Positions 7,933 to 16,094 of a DNA stretch of 64,000 nt are shown one piece after another. The position numbers and the translations under genes were made by a program. The notes beneath the pieces are model-generated. The model made no database searches and had not been told where the DNA came from. It saw nothing but the letters and a program-made list of their open reading frames with translations. Source of the DNA: Clostridia bacterium (lineage in GTDB: Bacteria; Bacillota; Clostridia; UBA1381). The stretch spans positions 1 through 64,000 of the forward strand of contig JAGBHE010000076.1 of the NCBI GenBank assembly GCA_017935675.1. Reading direction: 5' to 3'. Positions within the stretch are counted from its first letter, which is position 1. Every line of letters begins with the position of its first letter.

Positions 7933-8796
7933 TCAATCACCGTAATTCCGCATTCTGCATTCTGCATTTCGCATTGCGATTGCATTTTGCAATCGCTTGA
8001 TGTAGTTATAGCATTTCATAAGCCCGTCTTCAACATCTTCGACATTTTCGTACTCAAAAAGTGCTGCGCCGCTGAAATTCTTCATTGTATTTAAGATTTT
8101 ATTCCAATCAATATCGCCGTCACCGCAGTATGACGGCTTTAAATGTCCTGACGGTAATTTTTTAAAATCCTTGAAATGTGCATATGCGACCTTTTCTTTA
8201 AATTCCTCAAAAAATATCTCGGGATTTTTTACTCCTACCGCATACAGATTTGACGGATCAAAGCAGAGCTTTGCATTATCCGGAAGTAGGTTCATTATCT
8301 TTTTAAGTGTTTTAATATCTGTTGTTGTACTTGCTGTATGTACTACACCGTCATCATATCCGTCAACTGCTCCGTGAGTTTCAATTACGGGTACAACTTC
8401 CTTTTCTTTTGCGTAATTGCACACCGATGTAAGTGAATTTATCATAGTGTCAAATATTTCGTCCGTAACCTTATCAAGAGGTGTAAAGCCTGCAAAAATT
8501 CTCAGATTGTCTATTTTGAGTTTTTTGCATATATCAATTACTCTTTTGATTTTTTCTATATCCTCCGTACCTGTTGTAAAATCGTTTCCCGTTGCGGCAG
8601 CGAGCATTTTCACTCCGTATTCTTCTGACAGCTTCAATATGTCTGTTAATTCTGCATCAGTCGCATTAAGGGCAATATCCATCGGTGCATTTGCAATTCC
8701 TATTTCAATAGCCTTAAGCCCCATTCCGGCAGTAATTTCAAACTGTTTTTCCAACGGTGTTTCTCTCAGTCCCCACGCTGCATTTCCGAAAATCAT
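7933..8796 (-). CDS. Sugar phosphate isomerase/epimerase-like TIM-barrel protein
   Basis: 287-aa protein of the xylose-isomerase-like TIM-barrel (AP endonuclease 2) superfamily. Likely metal ligands are Glu in VVPVIETHG (about 138), Asp in LCFDPSN (about 180), His in YAHFKDF (about 207) and Glu in ALFEYENVED near 260. Relatives isomerise or epimerise keto-sugars and inositol derivatives; the position beside the dehydrogenase suggests a two-step sugar conversion. GGAGGG precedes the ATG. The last residues (AIAMRNAECRMRNYGD) are encoded by an inserted palindromic repeat, so the native C-terminus has been replaced. Confidence 0.85.
   Translation of the reverse strand: MIFGNAAWGLRETPLEKQFEITAGMGLKAIEIGIANAPMDIALNATDAELTDILKLSEEYGVKMLAAATGNDFTTGTEDIEKIKRVIDICKKLKIDNLRIFAGFTPLDKVTDEIFDTMINSLTSVCNYAKEKEVVPVIETHGAVDGYDDGVVHTASTTTDIKTLKKIMNLLPDNAKLCFDPSNLYAVGVKNPEIFFEEFKEKVAYAHFKDFKKLPSGHLKPSYCGDGDIDWNKILNTMKNFSGAALFEYENVEDVEDGLMKCYNYIKRLQNAIAMRNAECRMRNYGD
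7940..7996. repeat. Palindromic repeat overwriting the 3' end of the isomerase gene
   Basis: GCGATTGCA and TGCAATCGC form a perfect 9-bp palindrome around TTT (7976-7996), followed by tandem ATTCTGC/ATTTCGC-type units. A closely similar sequence lies between pyrH and frr at 62711-62728 with GGAATT nearby. In coding DNA this repeat reads as the tail MRNAECRMRN. Confidence 0.6.
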
Positions 8797-8809
8797 ATTA
8801 ACCCTCCAT

Positions 8810-8920
8810 GCCGCCTTTAGGCGGCTTTAAATCCATAACGCGGAAAAGAAGCAAGCAGGTTGCCTTCTTGAGGGACGACGGCGTATGTGTATACTCCAAG
8901 TCCCGAAAGGAGGTAAGATG
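8810..8920 (+). other. Structured RNA-like stretch ending in a perfect ribosome-binding site (toxin-leader relic?)
   Basis: The gap between isomerase and dehydrogenase holds three plus-strand hairpins: GCCGCC/GGCGGC (8810-8825), AGAAGCAA/TTGCCTTCT, and GGGAC/GTCCC (about 8873-8903) enclosing GTAT/ATAC. Then comes AAGGAGG and an ATG at 8918. The ACTCC in the third hairpin can pair with the GGAGG. The ATG opens a 33-codon frame to 9019 (MRRLFFTLLTPIKYNF...), antisense to the dehydrogenase. From memory this resembles leaders of small holin-like type I toxin genes in Firmicutes, here with the toxin lost. Not verified. Confidence 0.35.
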
Positions 8921-8938
8921 CGCCGCTTATTTTTCACG

Positions 8939-10009
8939 TTACTTACTCCAATCAAATACAATTTTAAATACATCCGCACCCTTTTTGTTAAGGTACTCAA
9001 ACGCTTCTTTACACTTTGAAACAGGCCATACTTCTATAGGAAGTCCCTCTGTATCAAACTTACCTTCTGAAATCCACTGCAGCACCTGCTCCTTACATCC
9101 GCCTCTTAATGCACATGTCATTGTAATTGTTGCGTTCTTTACAAACCATCTGTGATAGTGGTCAAATATTATCCTATCGGGATAGTCACCCTGCAGATGA
9201 ATATGCGCCGGGATATCGTCATCCCCCCAGCCGCCGTTCTTTATGTACTTATGAAGCGTTCCTACCACTTCGGGATTTCCCGAGCATTCCATTAACTGAT
9301 CTGCCATTTTGCCGTCTGTGAAATCTCTGAGTGCGTCAACTGCCTCTTCCGGCGTAACCACTAAATCAGCATACTTTTCAGCAATACTTCTTCTGAACTC
9401 ATTTCTTTCAATACATACTACTTTTAGTGTAGGCTCTAATATTTTCAACTCCTGAATTGCAGAAATACCAACCATTCCCGCACCTATTACAACGATTGTT
9501 TCGTTTGGTCTTAATGTCATTCTCTTTATTCCCTTTAAAGGAACGCATGCAAGATATGCTAAAACCGCCTGAATATCCGTTACATTATCAGGAATTTTTA
9601 CCATGTAGTCAAACCCGTCATTTGTTGTAAAGCTGTCTTTGATTGTGTATTCACTTCCGCCGCCCCATGCTGCACAAACATCTCCGTACTGACGGCACTC
9701 ATTTATCATAACTCTGTCGCCGACCTTTAATTTTCTTGCGCTTTCAGGGATTCTGTCAAGATTTACGCCTTCCTTCGGTACTTCAACAATCACACCTGCA
9801 GTTTCATAACCCGGAACAAGCGGATAATAGCACTGCTCCGGATGCTGCATACCCTTGTACGTTTTCATATCTGTTCCTGTCGATATTGAGCTGAAAAGCG
9901 TTTTTGCAATAAATGCATCCTCTTTAGGCTCTGTCAGCTTTATTTCTCTTAAATTAGCCTCAAACGGTCTTTCTATCACTACCGCACGTGTTGTTTTATA
10001 GCTGCTCAT
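8939..10009 (-). CDS. MDR-superfamily (zinc-type) NAD(P)-dependent dehydrogenase
   Basis: 356-aa medium-chain dehydrogenase. The GroES-like N-terminal domain includes YYPLVPGYETAGVIVEV (about 63-78) and DRVMINECRQYGDVCAAWGGGSEY (about 100-122). The Rossmann domain has VVIGAGMVGISAIQ near 172. The usual catalytic zinc Cys near residue 40 is replaced by STGTD, as in several MDR subfamilies that oxidise sugars or polyols. It is likely to oxidise a sugar or sugar alcohol from the locus, working with the isomerase downstream. It opens a separate unit after a 220-base gap that holds only AT-rich DNA with weak promoter-like boxes. A broken copy of its 5' end lies at 11639-11730. Confidence 0.85.
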   Translation of the reverse strand: MSSYKTTRAVVIERPFEANLREIKLTEPKEDAFIAKTLFSSISTGTDMKTYKGMQHPEQCYYPLVPGYETAGVIVEVPKEGVNLDRIPESARKLKVGDRVMINECRQYGDVCAAWGGGSEYTIKDSFTTNDGFDYMVKIPDNVTDIQAVLAYLACVPLKGIKRMTLRPNETIVVIGAGMVGISAIQELKILEPTLKVVCIERNEFRRSIAEKYADLVVTPEEAVDALRDFTDGKMADQLMECSGNPEVVGTLHKYIKNGGWGDDDIPAHIHLQGDYPDRIIFDHYHRWFVKNATITMTCALRGGCKEQVLQWISEGKFDTEGLPIEVWPVSKCKEAFEYLNKKGADVFKIVFDWSK

Positions 10010-10229
10010 TTTAAAACATTCCCTCTTTTACATTATTTGTTCTTAATTGTTTGTTTAAAATATTAGTTAATGTGTTTTGATTTTAAGCAAATTTTACATT
10101 ATATAAACTTAATATTTGCTTTTACTATATGATATCACAAATAAACTCTATTATGTTGTCATATTCCCTCAAAAACCCCTTGAATTTTGTCCTATAATGT
10201 GTTATACTTAATTTTACAGACTGTTTATC

Positions 10230-11612
10230 TTATTCCCCGAAATACTCCCTTGACATTAATAAATCGTCAATTGCTTTTATTTGAGTCTTCATAAGATTTG
10301 GCGAATATAAACCTCTCTTTTGGGCTATACCGCCCTTTTCCATTGCCTTTGCAATGCATTCATTTGCAAGGTACATATCCTCCAGGCTTTCACGTACATT
10401 GAAACGTCCCGGGCTTGTTGGTTTCGGCGGCCAGCGGCTGTCTGACACCCATGCACTTGCAAGTGCTTTCATTGCATTGTCAAGATCTGTATCAAGACTT
10501 TCAACATCTTGTCCGAGCTTTTCGGCAACTGCCTTGATACCGTTAAGAATTGAGATACAAACAGGATCCATTATTCTCGAATACTCTGTATTTGCCCATG
10601 CCTTTGCAGTGCCGCCATGCCATGCAACTCCGTTTTCTATATTATCTGCATATTCATTTTCTATTGTTTCATCAAGCACATCGCTTGGAAGTACAAATTC
10701 AAAGCCGGCATCCTTGGCAGCGTCAAGTATTTCTTTAAATCTCTTTACGCTGTCCGGCTCTTCTTCAAAAAATCTTGCCTGATTAAATTGCTTTACATAG
10801 AAATATGCACTTGACCCGATATATTCAGCGTCTTCTGCGTACGGCATGATAAAGCTTCCGGTTTCTGCTATTCTTTCTTTCCAATTATTCAGCATTGTCT
10901 TTATCTCATCCATATTAATAGGCTCTTCTCTCATTCCCTCTGTTGCACCCATTAAGTACCAGAGAAGAAGATTTGCCATACAGTCGCTTCTGAATATCAT
11001 CTTAAGCCCGTTCGGTGCAATTGATGCGTTTGTGATAAACTTCAAAAATTCAGGCTTATCCTTTATGTACTCTTCAATCTTAAAGAGATGGTTTTTATTT
11101 GAATGTCCTGCTACATCAAATTCAAGGCCGGTTGCTTTTCTTATTTCATCAAATGAAAGCATTAATGAATCTGCATCCATAATTAAAGCTTTCAGTCCTG
11201 CTTCTTTATATACATCAGGAATATATCCCGCCCATCCGCATTCAGGATTCCAGCCTATTTCAGGACGCTTTCCCGTATGCTTTTCCCAAACCTGCATTGA
11301 GTATTTTAATGAGTGCAGACACACTTCCTTCGGGATATTTGAAAGCATAAAATGTATGTACGGTGAGCATACCGGCTCAATCCTGCCAAGTTCTACAAGC
11401 TTTCTGAGCTTTGCAAGCACCTCCGGTGCCTGCTTTGCCATTTCGTCGATTGTTATTCCGCTTGCTTCAAATCCTATTTTGTAATCTCCGTCTGAAATAA
11501 GATCAAAAAGCTTTTCATAGCAGTTTTTCATAACCCACTGTCTCTTTTCAGAGGCAAGCTGCGAATATTGAATATTTGCATGCGGTAAAAATATTATTTT
11601 AGGTTTGCTCAT
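10230..11612 (-). CDS. GH57-like glycoside hydrolase
   Basis: 460-aa protein resembling glycoside hydrolase family 57, whose members cleave or transfer alpha-glycosides by a retaining mechanism. Visible family-like elements: IIFLPHANIQYSQL at the start (family motif 1 is usually HQP; here HAN), YKIGFEASGIT near 48, ELGRIEPVCSPYIHFML near 78-90, and IGWNPECGWAGYIPDVYKEAG near 119-138, where Glu124 fits the motif 3 nucleophile position. There is no signal peptide, so it is cytosolic. It lies between the GH31 gene and the dehydrogenase, flanked by copies of the dehydrogenase 5' region, suggesting later insertion. Activity and substrate are unknown. Confidence 0.75.
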   Translation of the reverse strand: MSKPKIIFLPHANIQYSQLASEKRQWVMKNCYEKLFDLISDGDYKIGFEASGITIDEMAKQAPEVLAKLRKLVELGRIEPVCSPYIHFMLSNIPKEVCLHSLKYSMQVWEKHTGKRPEIGWNPECGWAGYIPDVYKEAGLKALIMDADSLMLSFDEIRKATGLEFDVAGHSNKNHLFKIEEYIKDKPEFLKFITNASIAPNGLKMIFRSDCMANLLLWYLMGATEGMREEPINMDEIKTMLNNWKERIAETGSFIMPYAEDAEYIGSSAYFYVKQFNQARFFEEEPDSVKRFKEILDAAKDAGFEFVLPSDVLDETIENEYADNIENGVAWHGGTAKAWANTEYSRIMDPVCISILNGIKAVAEKLGQDVESLDTDLDNAMKALASAWVSDSRWPPKPTSPGRFNVRESLEDMYLANECIAKAMEKGGIAQKRGLYSPNLMKTQIKAIDDLLMSREYFGE

Positions 11613-11638
11613 TGCTTTAAATCCTTTCCTTAAATGTC

Positions 11639-11730
11639 ATTTTCTTTAGGCTCTGTCAGCTTTATTTCCCTTAAATCAGCCTCAAACGGTCTTTCTTTAC
11701 TGCCGCACGTGTTGTTTTATAGCTGCTCAT
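11639..11730 (-). pseudogene. Duplicated, frameshifted 5' fragment of the MDR dehydrogenase
   Basis: This stretch between the GH31 and GH57 genes repeats the dehydrogenase start (9918-10009) almost base for base: MSSYKTTRA is intact, then a 1-base loss in the GCAGTAAAG segment shifts the frame. The similarity continues upstream through the leader (TTTTAAAACA, CCCTC, TTTTACAT), so the last bases of the GH31 gene match the leader of the intact dehydrogenase. The scar implies that GH31 and dehydrogenase were once adjacent and the GH57 segment was inserted with partial duplication. Confidence 0.85.
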
Positions 11731-11748
11731 TTTAAAACACCCTCTCTT

Positions 11749-13857
11749 TTACATCATTTTTACGGCTGCCGTTTCTTCATCACAGACAACCTCAGCCCTT
11801 TTGCCGGTTCCATGTACCTTAACAAGCCATGTTTTATTTTTCGTCTTGTTTTTGTAACCGCCCTCACGTTTTCCTATTCTTATATTAACACTGCCGCCTG
11901 TTTCATCACACCGGATAAGCGTATGACAAGAGTTGTTCTCTATATAATCAAGACTTTCTCCGTCATCTTCACGGAATATATACTCGGTTTTTCCGCACGG
12001 ATAAATATGAAGCTCTATTTCCTCATCGCTGTACTGACCTACATAGTCTCTGTCCCTCCACTTCGGGATTATCGCTCCCATCTTTATAAAGAACGCACCG
12101 CCTCTGCCCTTTGGCGGAATGTAGCTATTAATAGTGCACGGTCCCATATATTCTTCATTTGTCCAGTAATCCAGCCACCTTCCGGCAGGCAGATAGACAG
12201 TATCTGTAAAGGCTGAAATAAGAATGTAAGCTCCGAGCATATACTGCAGCGACAAATCCGAGCAGCTTTCATCATTCTGAAATTCCAAAGGCATCGGTCT
12301 CATCATAGGCACACCTGTTTCATGGCATTCAATCGCAGCCGAATACATATACGGCAAAATGCTGTATCTGAGTCTTGCATAGAATGTATATGCTTCTTCA
12401 TTTTCAGGTCCTGCATACCACGGCTGACGGACGCCTGACCATGCGTTATGATGCGCCCACGGTGCAAGCATGGCAAAATGAATTGTCGGAATACTGAATA
12501 CACTCATATCAACTGTAGAATTCATAAAGCCTGACATTGAAAGATTTTCAAGCCATATCATGCTTCCGACCCCTCCGCCGTTGTCACCTGTTGTTGCCGC
12601 TCCCCATTTTTGCTGACCTGTATATCCGCCGCTGTAGTGAAGATACGGTCTCATGTTCATCTGCTCTGCAAAACCCTGATGCATCTGCTTCATAACAAGC
12701 ACCTGAGAAATATTGTGCATTTCAAGCTCACTTTTTCCGTTTGTATAAATCTTATTAGGATCAATTCTCATAAGCATATCGGCAGGATCGATTTTCATTC
12801 CGTCAACACCGCTGTCAATGAACTTTTTAACATGGTCATACCACGCGGGAATTTTTCTCTCGCCTGTGATATAGCTTTCCTCTAAATCGCATAAATCATA
12901 ATTCATACAAAACCACAGTGCAACATGAAAGCCAAAGCTTCTCATAACACCTAAAAACGAATCTCTGCAGCTTCTTTTACGCATCCATGCTTCTATATGG
13001 AATTTCTTTAAATCCCATTCCTTTTCAAATGAATAATCATAAAACCTTGTCATCCAGCCCGGTTCAAGGCTCACATTGTCGCATGGAATATGCTTTTGTC
13101 TGAACTTCATCATATCATCAAGAATTTCAAACTGATTCTGATGAATCTGTGCAATATATGTAAGTCCGTAAGCCCACTTGGGAAGCAGCATACTCTTGCC
13201 TGAAATATCCGTATAAAGTCTTATTATATCCTTCATCGTATCGCCGTAAAGAACGAACACATCAAGCTCATCCAAATTACCGAGGATCGTAAGCTTTCCC
13301 TTTGCATGGTCATCGACGTCAACAAAGTGTCTGTCCTGTGCGGCGATAAAAACGCCCCAGTTTTTATTGCTGTAGATCAAAGGGATAACAACCTCATCAA
13401 ACTGATACACAGCCCAGTTCTGATATGAACCGCCTCTGTGCTGAATTCTGTCTCTGCCCGCTTCTCCGAGTCCGTAGAATTTTTCATCGTCATTTATCTT
13501 AAAGCTTATACCGAATTTCTTTGTTGAAGCTCTTGCCTCAATTGCTTCAACATCCGGAAACGGCTCGTCTCCCGGTCTGCCCTCGATATTTCTTGACGGT
13601 ATCTTTTCTTTGAAATATTCAAGCTGATAGTTTATCTCATCAGCCCAGAATTCATCGTCCGTTTCAGGGCGTACCGTAAATTCAAGACGCTTACCGTCAG
13701 GAAGTGTTATCGCTCCGTCACTGATTTCAACACCCTTAACCTCTTCCTTTTCGGGAATGCTTATAATCCCGTAACGTTCAAGGTATGATTCGGACATTGT
13801 TTCGTATTTACTTATTCGTATCATACCCTTTTTAATCGGCGTTACTGTATAACTCAT
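11749..13857 (-). CDS. GH31 family glycosidase (alpha-glucosidase/alpha-xylosidase type)
   Basis: About 702-aa glycoside hydrolase family 31 enzyme without a signal peptide, so cytosolic. An N-terminal beta domain (EKFYGLGEAGRDRIQHRGGSY at about 125-145) precedes the (beta/alpha)8 barrel. The nucleophile Asp lies in GVDGMKIDPADM (about 357) and the acid/base Asp in TTGDNGG (about 425). GH31 enzymes release alpha-linked glucose, xylose and related sugars from non-reducing ends. A 5-codon longer start exists, but GGGAGG lies at 13864-13869, eight bases from the ATG at 13857. It follows the lyase gene by 19 bases. The last codons coincide with a duplicated dehydrogenase leader, so the native C-terminus may be altered. 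Confidence 0.9.
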   Translation of the reverse strand: MSYTVTPIKKGMIRISKYETMSESYLERYGIISIPEKEEVKGVEISDGAITLPDGKRLEFTVRPETDDEFWADEINYQLEYFKEKIPSRNIEGRPGDEPFPDVEAIEARASTKKFGISFKINDDEKFYGLGEAGRDRIQHRGGSYQNWAVYQFDEVVIPLIYSNKNWGVFIAAQDRHFVDVDDHAKGKLTILGNLDELDVFVLYGDTMKDIIRLYTDISGKSMLLPKWAYGLTYIAQIHQNQFEILDDMMKFRQKHIPCDNVSLEPGWMTRFYDYSFEKEWDLKKFHIEAWMRKRSCRDSFLGVMRSFGFHVALWFCMNYDLCDLEESYITGERKIPAWYDHVKKFIDSGVDGMKIDPADMLMRIDPNKIYTNGKSELEMHNISQVLVMKQMHQGFAEQMNMRPYLHYSGGYTGQQKWGAATTGDNGGGVGSMIWLENLSMSGFMNSTVDMSVFSIPTIHFAMLAPWAHHNAWSGVRQPWYAGPENEEAYTFYARLRYSILPYMYSAAIECHETGVPMMRPMPLEFQNDESCSDLSLQYMLGAYILISAFTDTVYLPAGRWLDYWTNEEYMGPCTINSYIPPKGRGGAFFIKMGAIIPKWRDRDYVGQYSDEEIELHIYPCGKTEYIFREDDGESLDYIENNSCHTLIRCDETGGSVNIRIGKREGGYKNKTKNKTWLVKVHGTGKRAEVVCDEETAAVKMM

Positions 13858-13876
13858 CTTTTTTCCTCCCAAAATT

Positions 13877-16033
13877 CTATGTTCGGTATTGCCTTAATTC
13901 TACTGTTATTTCAAGCTTACCTGAAGCCTTACCATACAGAACAATTTTTCTTATGCCCTTATTTGGTGTATTCCGTGCCTTGGGCGATGTATCAAGCGGC
14001 ACTGCATCCATTATATACATTTCAAGCGGCTGATTTGATTCATACGTGAATTTCATTTTTTTATCATCCTTTGATAAAACCGCTTCGTTTTCCTTAATCT
14101 CAATATCCGCCTCTGTGTGCATAAACCAATAAAATTCCGATTGCTCTTTTAACTCAAGCTCATCGACAATTTTCATATTTGTTCTATCATATGTCAGATA
14201 ATAGCTCCTGTAAGCATAATTTACGTTACGCTTATATGAAGATGTTATGTCCGCTTTTGCATAAGCCTCTCCGACTTCTGTTATTCGGTCGCGGTTATCC
14301 ACAGACTGCCCCTGTGTTTCATCGGGGTTTATAACATAAACATTATGTCCCTCGGCTCTCAGTCTGTAATAGATTGTATCATGGTCCCAGTACCCCGGAA
14401 GCGAATAATCATCTGCTCCCAAGTCACAAGCCCATCTTACTCCCTGACTGTCAAATACAAAGCATCCGGCGTCATAATTTCTGTGAACAGGTGCATTGAG
14501 GCCTGCATGATATCCAAGATACGTTGAATTTTTATCAAACCATTTGCTTCGCATCATACCTGTTTCAACATTTCTGAAATACATATCAAGCGGAAGCTCT
14601 GCTTTTGGTGCATCATGCTTTAAGAACAATACATCCAAGACATCGGGGACAAAATCATAAAACTCAATCATCTGCTTTCTCAAAGACGAAATCACGCCGC
14701 TGTTCTGAATAAAGCTATGCCCTGACATTGATGAAGCATTATACGGATTCTGCGATGCATCATGGAAATTAAAGCTATCCCATGCTCCGTGCATTGCCGC
14801 AATATAGAATGATGTATTTTCAATTCCGGGCTGATTATAATATCCGAAGTCCGTACCGCAAAGATTTTTTAAAGCAGTCATATAATATATATACCACTTA
14901 TTCGCATAGTCCCAGTAATTCGGTCCTTCGCCCCAGCCGCCGTCAGGAGCAAAGAACGGATACATATATTCAAGACCTCTTAATGACATTTCTATCATTT
15001 CCGAGCAAAACTCAGGATAATCGTCAAACAACGCCGCAGCCGCACAAACTATTGCCCCGCCGCACACTATTATCCAGTTATTAACAAAGCCCGTCCACTG
15101 CTTGGTTTCGGCACCGTAAAAGTCGTTGTATGCAGCTCTCATTCCCTTTTCTATCATTGTATCCGCTATGAACCTGCGTTCCTCCGGCGTCCATACATCA
15201 TAGAGCAGGTCATAGGCTATCGCACAGCCCGACAGACAGCTTGCCACATCAAGGAAATGCCATGGATTCCAATCCGGCATAGCATTCAGTGCTTTGATTT
15301 CTTTATATATTCTTACTTTGTATTTATTATCCTCAGTATACATTCCGCAAAATGCAAATGCTTCAAGGCGTTGACATACCCGTTCCACATTTTTTATACG
15401 CTGGCCATCGAAAATATATGCCGGAAGCGGTTCTTCAAAGAGCTTTTCCGTATTGCTTACAATATACTCTATATACTTTTTATTTGCAGGGTCTTGCATA
15501 GCTTTTTTGAAGGCTTTCTTATCTGCAAGTATTCTTGAATGCTTTGACGCTGTTCTTCTTGCTGCATTAATTATCTGTGCACTATCGGGACGCTCGTATA
15601 TAAGATAATTTACAGCCTCTATGTAAGCAAGCTCACCTCTGCTGTAAAGCTGATAATTCTGAGGATGCCTGTAATTCACATACGGATTTTTAAACTCCTC
15701 AAAATCTCTGTTTCCTATTATCGCAAACTCTTTATTTATATCCTCAAAATAATTTGTCTCAATTACATTTTCACAAAATTCCTTAAGCAAGCAGTAAGTT
15801 TTTCCGCAAATTTCTTTTGCCTTTATCACGGACATATCGCATATATTATATGCTTTTTTTATAAACTCCTCCGAAAGCCACAGCTTTCCTTCGTACAGCA
15901 CCGGAGGATTTTTCAGGTGTTCCTTTTTTCCGTTTATAAACACATTGCCGCTGCAGCACTGAAACGCATTACAATCCTTTAAAATACTAAGCGCTTCAGA
16001 ATCCGGCTTATATACATATTTTCTGTTTTCCAT
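13877..16033 (-). CDS. Heparinase II/III-type polysaccharide lyase with copper-amine-oxidase-N-like domain
   Basis: 718-aa protein. Residues 27-62 (NVFINGKKEHLKNPP...LSEEF) resemble the copper amine oxidase N-terminal-like domain. An alpha/alpha-toroid follows (about 120-440) and a beta-sandwich heparinase II/III domain (about 450-718). Candidate catalytic residues of this lyase fold: Asn319 in FVNNWIIVCGG, Tyr376 in GGWGEGPNYWDYANKW, His424 in FNFHDAS, and His in LNAPVHRNYDAG near 518. Such lyases cleave uronic-acid polysaccharides by beta-elimination. No signal peptide is visible, so it probably acts on imported oligosaccharides. It heads the lyase-GH31-GH57 unit after a terminator. The exact PL family and substrate cannot be read from sequence alone. 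Confidence 0.8.
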   Translation of the reverse strand: MENRKYVYKPDSEALSILKDCNAFQCCSGNVFINGKKEHLKNPPVLYEGKLWLSEEFIKKAYNICDMSVIKAKEICGKTYCLLKEFCENVIETNYFEDINKEFAIIGNRDFEEFKNPYVNYRHPQNYQLYSRGELAYIEAVNYLIYERPDSAQIINAARRTASKHSRILADKKAFKKAMQDPANKKYIEYIVSNTEKLFEEPLPAYIFDGQRIKNVERVCQRLEAFAFCGMYTEDNKYKVRIYKEIKALNAMPDWNPWHFLDVASCLSGCAIAYDLLYDVWTPEERRFIADTMIEKGMRAAYNDFYGAETKQWTGFVNNWIIVCGGAIVCAAAALFDDYPEFCSEMIEMSLRGLEYMYPFFAPDGGWGEGPNYWDYANKWYIYYMTALKNLCGTDFGYYNQPGIENTSFYIAAMHGAWDSFNFHDASQNPYNASSMSGHSFIQNSGVISSLRKQMIEFYDFVPDVLDVLFLKHDAPKAELPLDMYFRNVETGMMRSKWFDKNSTYLGYHAGLNAPVHRNYDAGCFVFDSQGVRWACDLGADDYSLPGYWDHDTIYYRLRAEGHNVYVINPDETQGQSVDNRDRITEVGEAYAKADITSSYKRNVNYAYRSYYLTYDRTNMKIVDELELKEQSEFYWFMHTEADIEIKENEAVLSKDDKKMKFTYESNQPLEMYIMDAVPLDTSPKARNTPNKGIRKIVLYGKASGKLEITVELRQYRT

Positions 16034-16059
16034 AATTATATCAGTTCCTTTTCTTACTT

Positions 16060-16091
16060 GAAAAACGGAGCCGTCCTACAGCTCCGTTTTT
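16060..16091 (-). terminator. Bidirectional hairpin terminator ending the surface-protein operon
   Basis: ACGGAGC and GCTCCGT form a perfect 7-bp stem with a 9-base loop (16065-16087), flanked by A-tract and T-tract, so it can stop transcription either way. It lies 7 bases after the last gene of the 21-kb operon. Confidence 0.85.
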
Positions 16092-16094
16092 GTC

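Noticed and set aside
8808..9155. Plus-strand 115-codon reading frame (MPPLGGFKSITRKRS...)
   Set aside because: It runs through the hairpins of the structured leader and antisense to the dehydrogenase; the internal AAGGAGG-ATG at 8918 is in a different context, so this is a shadow frame.
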